Notes under the pieces: model-generated
Told to the model about the DNA's origin: nothing
What the model saw: only the letters and a program-made list of their open reading frames with translations
Databases searched by the model: none
Origin: Bacillota bacterium
GTDB lineage: Bacteria > Bacillota > Clostridia > Peptostreptococcales > Anaerovoracaceae
Length of the DNA: 64,000 nucleotides
Assembly (NCBI GenBank): GCA_017522185.1
Contig: JAFWZZ010000016.1
Coordinates: 1-64,000, forward strand
Direction of reading: 5' to 3'
Made by a program: the position numbers and the translations under genes
In this document: piece by piece, positions 58,852-64,000 of the stretch
How positions within the stretch are numbered: the first letter of the stretch is position 1
Layout: each line of letters starts with the position of its first letter

Positions 58852-60132
58852 ATGGGAATGACAATGACACAAAAGATTTTGGCTGCACATGCCGGCTTGG
58901 ATCACGTAACTGCCGGCCAGCTGATCGAATGTGAACTGGACGTGGTCATGGCCAACGACATTACCGGCCCGATGGCGCTTCCAATCTTCCGTCAGATGGC
59001 AGACAAGGTTTTTGACAAAGATAAGGTGGTTCTGGTTCCTGACCATTTCACACCGAACAAAGACATCAAATCCGCACAGAACGCCCGCGACATACAGGAT
59101 TTCTCCCGTGAGCAGGGCCTGACCCATCACATGGTGCAGGGTAAATGCGGTGTCGAACACGCAATCCTGCCGGAAAGAGGTATCGTGGTTGCCGGCCAGT
59201 GCATCATCGGTGCTGACTCCCACACCTGCACATACGGTGCATTAGGTGCTTTCGGCACAGGCGTCGGCACAACCGATATCGCTGCAGGCATGGCGACTGG
59301 ACAGACATGGTTCAAGGTGCCATCCGCAATCAAATTCGTACTGACAGGTAAGCCTGGTCCTTACATCAGCGGCAAAGACATCATCTTACATATTATCGGA
59401 CGCATCGGCGTTGACGGTGCGCTGTATAAGTCTATGGAATTCACCGGCGACGGCGTACAGCATCTGACTATGGACGACAGATTTACTATCTGTAACATGG
59501 CCATCGAAGCAGGCGCAAAGAACGGCCTCTTCCCTGTTGACGAACAAACTATCGCTTACATGGAAGAACACGCTCCAGGCAAGGAATACAAGGTATTCGA
59601 AGCTGATGCAGACGCAGAATATGACGAAATCATCGAAGTAGATCTGGCAACTGTCAGACCAACCGTTGCTTTCCCTCACCTGCCAGGTAATGCGCACACC
59701 ATCGATGAAATCGAAGCGGAAGAAAAGATTTACATCGATCAGGTTGTCATCGGTTCCTGCACCAACGGCCGCATGAGCGACATGAGAAAAGCAGCTGCCA
59801 TTCTGAAAGGCAGAGAAGTTGCTCCGGAAGTCCGTGTTATGGTCATCCCGGCAACACAGAAAATCTTTGTACAGTGCATGGAAGAAGGCCTGGCGAAAAT
59901 CTTTGTTGAAGCAGGCTGTGCATTCAACACCCCTGGATGCGGCGCATGTATGGGCGGTCACATGGGCGTTATGTGCAAAGGCGAAAAATGCGTTTCTACT
60001 TCCAATCGTAACTTCGTAGGACGTATGGGCGACGTAGACTCTTTGATCTATCTGGCTTCCCCAGAAGTGGCTGCAGCCAGTGCCATCGCAGGCTACATCG
60101 CAAATCCGGAAAAGATTGGAGGAGAACAGTAA
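58852..60132 (+). CDS. leuC: 3-isopropylmalate dehydratase large subunit
   Basis: Aconitase-family protein of 426 residues (short, archaeal/Firmicute LeuC2 type). 4Fe-4S ligands are in [13 protein letters not shown] and [40 protein letters not shown] is a family motif. It isomerises 2- to 3-isopropylmalate with LeuD. The stop overlaps the leuD start by one base. Confidence 0.94.
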   Translation: MGMTMTQKILAAHAGLDHVTAGQLIECELDVVMANDITGPMALPIFRQMADKVFDKDKVVLVPDHFTPNKDIKSAQNARDIQDFSREQGLTHHMVQGKCGVEHAILPERGIVVAGQCIIGADSHTCTYGALGAFGTGVGTTDIAAGMATGQTWFKVPSAIKFVLTGKPGPYISGKDIILHIIGRIGVDGALYKSMEFTGDGVQHLTMDDRFTICNMAIEAGAKNGLFPVDEQTIAYMEEHAPGKEYKVFEADADAEYDEIIEVDLATVRPTVAFPHLPGNAHTIDEIEAEEKIYIDQVVIGSCTNGRMSDMRKAAAILKGREVAPEVRVMVIPATQKIFVQCMEEGLAKIFVEAGCAFNTPGCGACMGGHMGVMCKGEKCVSTSNRNFVGRMGDVDSLIYLASPEVAAASAIAGYIANPEKIGGEQ

Positions 60133-60626
60133 TGAAAGCACAAGGAAAAGTTTTGAAATATGGAGATAACGTAGACACTGACGTAATCATCCCTGCAAGA
60201 TACTTAAACTCTTACGACGCAAAAGAACTTGCAAGCCACGCCATGGTAGACATCGACCCTACATTCGTGGAAAGATTAGAACCTGGCGACATCATGGTTG
60301 CCTGCAAAAACTTCGGCTGCGGTTCCTCCAGAGAACACGCACCGCTGGCACTGAAGACGGCCGGCGTCAGCTGCGTCATCGCAAAATCTTTTGCTCGTAT
60401 CTTCTACCGCAATGCCATCAACATCGGCTTCCCTATCTTAGAATGTGAAGAGGCCGTAGAAGGCATCGACGAATACGATCAGGTGGAAGTTGACTACGAA
60501 ACAGGCGTGATTTACAACAAGACCAAAGGAACCCAGTTCCAGGCCCAGCCATTCCCTGCTTTCCTGCAGAAGATGATTGAGACCAACGGTCTGGTAAACT
60601 ACGTAAACGAAAAAAAGGAGAAATAG
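60132..60626 (+). CDS. leuD: 3-isopropylmalate dehydratase small subunit
   Basis: Swivel-domain subunit of 164 residues: [68 protein letters not shown]. The GSSREHAP motif contacts the substrate. It partners with LeuC, encoded just upstream with overlapping A (stop/start). Confidence 0.95.
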   Translation: MKAQGKVLKYGDNVDTDVIIPARYLNSYDAKELASHAMVDIDPTFVERLEPGDIMVACKNFGCGSSREHAPLALKTAGVSCVIAKSFARIFYRNAINIGFPILECEEAVEGIDEYDQVEVDYETGVIYNKTKGTQFQAQPFPAFLQKMIETNGLVNYVNEKKEK

Positions 60627-60630
60627 CCTT

Positions 60631-61701
60631 ATGAATTATAACATCGCGGTTGTAAAAGGCGACGGCATCGGCCCTGAAGTCGTTACCGAAGCGATCAAAG
60701 TTTTAGATAAAGTTGGAGAAAAATACGGTCACCAGTTCAACTACAACTACGTATTAGCCGGTGGCTGCGCCATCGACGAAGCCGGAGAGTGTCTGCCTGC
60801 TGAAACCATCGAAATCTGCAAGGCATCCGATGCGGTACTGCTGGGTGCCGTAGGCGGACCGAAGTGGGATCACGTTCCCGGTGACCAAAGACCGGAAAGA
60901 GCCTTATTAGGCTTAAGAAAAGAACTGGGCCTGTTCGCAAACCTGAGACCAGCTGTAGTTTTTGATGAATTAGCCGATGCTTCCCCGCTGAAACCGGAAA
61001 TCATCGACGGTGGATTAGATATCGTAGTCGTGAGAGAGCTGACCGGCGGCATCTACTTTGGCGAAAAAGGCTTTGTTGAGGAAACCCCTCTTGGCCCTGC
61101 CGCTTACGATGTAGAGCAGTACGCGGAAGAAGAAGTCCGCAGAATTGCCCGCGTAGCCTTCGACATGGCCATGAAACGAGACAAGAAAGTTACCAGCGTG
61201 GACAAAGCCAACGTACTGGAAAGTTCCAGACTCTGGAGACGCGTTGTGACAGAAGTCGCTGCAGAATATCCAGAAGTGGCGTTAGACCACATGTACGTGG
61301 ATAACGCGGCAATGCAGCTGGTAAGAAATCCGAAGCAGTTTGACGTCATCGTGACCAGCAACATCTTCGGGGACATCTTATCTGACGAAGCCAGCCAGAT
61401 TACAGGCTCCATCGGCATGCTGCCTTCTGCATCTCTTGCAACAGGAAACTTCGGTATGTACGAACCAGTTCATGGCTCCGCACCTGACATCGCAGGACAG
61501 AACCTGGCAAATCCGATTGCAACCATCCTGTCCGTGGGCATGATGCTGAGATATACCCTGGGACTGGGTAAAGAGGCAGACGCCATTGACGCGGCAGTGG
61601 ACAAGTTCCTGAAGGCCGGATACAGAACCCCGGATATCGCGGCTGGCAGAGACGCTATCGGTACCGTAGAATGCGGCGATAAGATTGCAGCGTTTATCTA
61701 G
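60631..61701 (+). CDS. leuB: 3-isopropylmalate dehydrogenase
   Basis: NAD-dependent enzyme of 356 residues, last oxidative step to 2-oxoisocaproate. [78 protein letters not shown], and [47 protein letters not shown] are all present. Final gene of the leu operon, four bases after leuD, followed by a strong terminator. Confidence 0.96.
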   Translation: MNYNIAVVKGDGIGPEVVTEAIKVLDKVGEKYGHQFNYNYVLAGGCAIDEAGECLPAETIEICKASDAVLLGAVGGPKWDHVPGDQRPERALLGLRKELGLFANLRPAVVFDELADASPLKPEIIDGGLDIVVVRELTGGIYFGEKGFVEETPLGPAAYDVEQYAEEEVRRIARVAFDMAMKRDKKVTSVDKANVLESSRLWRRVVTEVAAEYPEVALDHMYVDNAAMQLVRNPKQFDVIVTSNIFGDILSDEASQITGSIGMLPSASLATGNFGMYEPVHGSAPDIAGQNLANPIATILSVGMMLRYTLGLGKEADAIDAAVDKFLKAGYRTPDIAAGRDAIGTVECGDKIAAFI

Positions 61702-61731
61702 ACAAATAATAAATCTTCTATATACCACTAT

Positions 61732-61772
61732 AAAAGGGAGGCTTCGGCATGAATTGCCGGGGCCTCCCTTTT
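61732..61772. terminator. Bidirectional terminator of leu operon and folD
   Basis: Perfect 11-bp outer stem AAAAGGGAGGC / GCCTCCCTTTT, with a further inner TTCGGCA / TGCCGGG-like pairing, between convergent leuB and folD. Confidence 0.88.
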
Positions 61773-61788
61773 GTGTTTCTTTATTACT

Positions 61789-62649
61789 TTATTTCTCCAT
61801 CGTCTTCTCTGCCGCCTCGATGACATGCTTCATCAAAAGCGTTGTGGTCATGCTGCCTACGCCGCCAGGGACAGGAGTAATTGCCTCTACGACCTCGCTG
61901 ACAGGCTCAAAATCAACGTCTCCCACCATTTTACCCTCTTCATTGAAATTGATACCAACGTCGATGACAGTCTGTCCCGGACGCACCATTTCAGCTGTCA
62001 GGGTATTTCTGTGACCAGCTGCTGCGATGATGATATCTGCCTGTTTGCACAGGAGGGCCATGTCTTCTTCTGTTGTCTTTGTGTGACAGATGGTAACCGT
62101 CGCGTTTTCCGCCATCAGCATCAAAGCGACCGGCTTGCCGATGACCAGGCTGCGGCCGATGACTACGACCTTCTTTCCCTTTACCGGGATGTCATAGTAC
62201 TTCAGGATTTCCATGCAACTTTCTGCCGTACAAGGTGCATAACCGCCTTTTTTCTGCAGGAACAGGCCTGCCAGAGATCCGTCCCCGATGCAGTCCATAT
62301 CTTTTTCTATGGCGATGCTGTTACGGATACGCTCGCTGTTCAAATGCTTAGGCAGCGGCTGTAACAGCAGGATGCCGTGAATCTTCTCGTTACAATTGAT
62401 GAAATCGATGATATCCATCAGGTCTTCTTCCCTGATATCTGCCGGGCAGATGAACTTTTCGATGGCAACAGCCACCTGCTGTGCCTTCTTGACCGCACCG
62501 TTTTCGTATGCGATGTCGCTGCCGTTTTCACCAACTCTTACGATTGCCAGCGTCGGTGCCGTGCCCTCTTCACACATTGCAACTGCTCTTTCTAACAGCT
62601 TTTCATTCAGCGCGTCTGCCGCAACTTTTCCTTTTAATAATCTAGCCAT
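61789..62649 (-). CDS. folD: Methylenetetrahydrofolate dehydrogenase / methenyl-THF cyclohydrolase
   Basis: Bifunctional one-carbon enzyme of 286 residues. LAIVRVGENGSDIAYENGAVKKA corresponds to the Tyr-x-x-x-Lys site (YENGAVK). Then come GILLLQPLPKHLN, DCIGDGSLAG, PCTAESCMEILKYYDIPVKGKKVVVIGRSLVIGKPVALML (coenzyme loop) and TVIDVGINFNEEGKMVGDVDF with TPVPGGVGSMTTTLLMKH. It is next to fhs and works with it in formyl- and methylene-folate interconversion. Confidence 0.95.
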   Translation of the reverse strand: MARLLKGKVAADALNEKLLERAVAMCEEGTAPTLAIVRVGENGSDIAYENGAVKKAQQVAVAIEKFICPADIREEDLMDIIDFINCNEKIHGILLLQPLPKHLNSERIRNSIAIEKDMDCIGDGSLAGLFLQKKGGYAPCTAESCMEILKYYDIPVKGKKVVVIGRSLVIGKPVALMLMAENATVTICHTKTTEEDMALLCKQADIIIAAAGHRNTLTAEMVRPGQTVIDVGINFNEEGKMVGDVDFEPVSEVVEAITPVPGGVGSMTTTLLMKHVIEAAEKTMEK

Positions 62650-62740
62650 ATATTTTTACCTCGTTTGTCAGAATTTCAATATGTATATCTTATCCTTTTT
62701 TTAGCGTCTCGTCAACTTTCGCAGTTCTCTACAACGATTC

Positions 62741-62762
62741 TCCCTTTTCATCAAAAAAGGGA
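62741..62762. other. Short perfect hairpin in the folD-fhs gap
   Basis: TCCCTTTT / AAAAGGGA (62741-62748, 62755-62762), without a T-run on either strand. It lies in the probable leader of folD; role unknown. Confidence 0.4.
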
Positions 62763-62818
62763 AAGGAAAAATCGTAAATTTCGGGGATTTCTTTACAACA
62801 ACTGCACTTTTATGAAAG

Positions 62819-62853
62819 AAAGGGTAAGATTTCTTTATAAAACCTTACCCTTT
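62819..62853 (-). terminator. Terminator of fhs
   Basis: AAAGGGTAAG / CTTACCCTTT stem, followed on the minus strand by CTTTCATAAAAGTG. It lies 67 bases past the fhs stop. Confidence 0.6.
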
Positions 62854-62919
62854 TTCAACCATTCTAATGTTTATTGTAAAGATTCGTCGAGATGCGTCGA
62901 AAATCAACCGATCTAACAA

Positions 62920-64000
62920 CTAGAACAATCCAGTAATCTTACCAGTATTATCTACGTCGATTCTTTCCGCAGCCGGTACCTTTGGCAGACCTGGCATTGT
63001 CATGATATTGCCTGTCTTTGCAACGATGAAACCTGCACCAGCGTCAATCTTCAGGTCAGTTACTGTGATTTCGAAACCTCTTGGTGCACCTAACAGAGAA
63101 GCGTTATCAGAGAAGCTGAACTGTGTCTTTGCCATACATACAGGTACGTTGTCAAAGCCTAAGTCGGTCAGTTCCTTGATCTGCTTCTTTGCAGCTGCAG
63201 TGAAGTTTACGCCGTCAGCTCTGTAAACTCTCTTTGCGATAGTTTCGATCTTTTCTGCGATCGGCATATCCAGCGGATATACGAAGTCGAAGTTGTTTTC
63301 CTGTTCGCACAGACGCAGTACTTCTTCAGCCAGTGCTACGCCGCCTTCGCCGCCCTTGCCCCATACCTGGGACAGAACTACATTAACGCCTAATTCCTTA
63401 CACTTTTCTTCAACCAGCTTCAGTTCTGCTTCAGTATCTGTAGGGAATTCATTGATTGCTACGACTGCAGGCAGACCATAAACCTTTGTTACGTTTTCCA
63501 CGTGCTGTAATAAGTTTGGCAGACCCTTTTCCAGAGCTTCCAGGTTTTCGTTAGGCAGGTCTTCCTTCTTCACGCCGCCGTGGTACTTCAGAGCCTTTAC
63601 AGTTGCTACGATAACACATGCGGAAGGAGCGATACCGGCCTTACGGCACTTGATGTCGATGAATTTTTCTGCACCTAAGTCAGCAGCAAAACCAGCTTCT
63701 GTTACAACGTAGTCAGCCAGCTTCAGTGCCATCTTTGTTGCCATTACGGAGTTGCAGCCGTGAGCGATGTTTGCGAACGGGCCGCAGTGGATGAATGCAG
63801 GTGTATGTTCCAGAGTCTGTACCAGGTTTGGCTTCAGAGCATCCTTCAGCAGAGCAGCAACTGCACCCTGTGCCTTCAGCTGACCAACTGTTACAGGTTC
63901 GCCTGCATATGTGTAACCAACGATAATCTTGGACAGCTTGTCCTTCAGATCGTCGATGTCCTTTGCCAGACACATGATTGCCATAACTTCGCTGGCAACT
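62920..64000 (-). CDS. fhs: Formate--tetrahydrofolate ligase, 5' part outside window
   Basis: C-terminal two thirds (about 360 residues of roughly 556) of the ATP-dependent ligase that forms 10-formyl-THF. The frame is open to the window end, and the first visible Met lies in [14 protein letters not shown], an internal conserved segment. Other landmarks are [59 protein letters not shown] and ICFFAAA-type C-terminal regions, ending NTGKITGLF. The enzyme serves purine synthesis and, in acetogens or amino acid fermenters, formate and glycine metabolism. Confidence 0.95.
   Translation of the reverse strand, partial: VASEVMAIMCLAKDIDDLKDKLSKIIVGYTYAGEPVTVGQLKAQGAVAALLKDALKPNLVQTLEHTPAFIHCGPFANIAHGCNSVMATKMALKLADYVVTEAGFAADLGAEKFIDIKCRKAGIAPSACVIVATVKALKYHGGVKKEDLPNENLEALEKGLPNLLQHVENVTKVYGLPAVVAINEFPTDTEAELKLVEEKCKELGVNVVLSQVWGKGGEGGVALAEEVLRLCEQENNFDFVYPLDMPIAEKIETIAKRVYRADGVNFTAAAKKQIKELTDLGFDNVPVCMAKTQFSFSDNASLLGAPRGFEITVTDLKIDAGAGFIVAKTGNIMTMPGLPKVPAAERIDVDNTGKITGLF

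Noticed and set aside
58039-59223. Long open frame (394 codons) on the minus strand opposite leuA and leuC
   Set aside because: It mirrors the codon pattern of two certain genes, is full of Cys and Val, and has no ribosome site or family.
59386-60141. Open frame of 251 codons opposite leuC
   Set aside because: Shadow of leuC; composition atypical of proteins.

Overview
The window reads as chromosomal DNA of an anaerobic Gram-positive bacterium, most likely a Clostridia-class Firmicute that ferments amino acids. The reasons are: strong AGGAGG-type ribosome sites before nearly every gene; a ferredoxin-dependent 2-oxoacid oxidoreductase and formate-tetrahydrofolate ligase; a T-box leader; an ANTAR regulator beside glutamine synthetase; and a SigV/RsiV-type envelope stress pair. 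A family such as Anaerovoracaceae is a guess. No rRNA, tRNA, CRISPR array, transposase or integrase was seen.

Layout. 1-5 kb: the end of a glnA gene with its ANTAR regulator, an orphan HicB-like gene, two acetyltransferases, a diphthamide-synthase-like ATPase and a LytTR regulator. 5-7 kb: an ECF sigma factor with a membrane partner, then a compact locus (6529-6935) that looks like an SOS-controlled type I toxin-antitoxin system. It has a 26-residue hydrophobic peptide, a LexA box over its promoter, a structured leader with a hidden ribosome site, and a convergent small RNA with its own strong promoter. 7-15 kb: a long minus-strand series of small uncharacterised lipoprotein, membrane and zinc-ribbon genes, ending with two DUF2812 proteins led by a PadR repressor that has two matching palindromic operators. 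15-21 kb: an XRE regulator, GNAT, Ogt, a SagB-type reductase, MATE, Fic and adenosine deaminase. 21-22 kb: an orphan coiled-coil protein.

22-36 kb is visibly more AT-rich and looks like a catabolic block. Six overlapping or tightly spaced genes encode an M20 carbamoylase, racemase, hydantoinase, 2-keto-3-deoxygluconate kinase, KHG/KDPG aldolase fused to a VOC domain, and an aminotransferase, divergent from a LysR regulator. In order, these enzymes could take a sugar-acid hydantoin to pyruvate and glyceraldehyde-3-phosphate. I do not know such a pathway as described. Next to it, a sigma-54 activator faces a textbook sigma-54 promoter that drives an NhaC-type antiporter and an amidohydrolase.

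36-46 kb: a DpnD-like gene whose start codon is ACG, an XRE regulator, a DeoD-like phosphorylase with an altered catalytic loop, and a four-subunit ferredoxin oxidoreductase (VOR type) divergent from ilvE, followed by an AAA ATPase and an ABC exporter. 46-50.5 kb: an MBOAT acyltransferase, an SGNH lipoprotein, an ECF sigma factor and RsiV, apparently a lysozyme-responsive O-acetylation operon with an ECF promoter in front. 50.5-62 kb: branched-chain amino acid synthesis in two divergent operons, ilvB-ilvN-ilvC-ilvD-ilvA on the minus strand and T-box-controlled leuA-leuC-leuD-leuB on the plus strand. The end holds folD and the 3' part of fhs (one-carbon metabolism).
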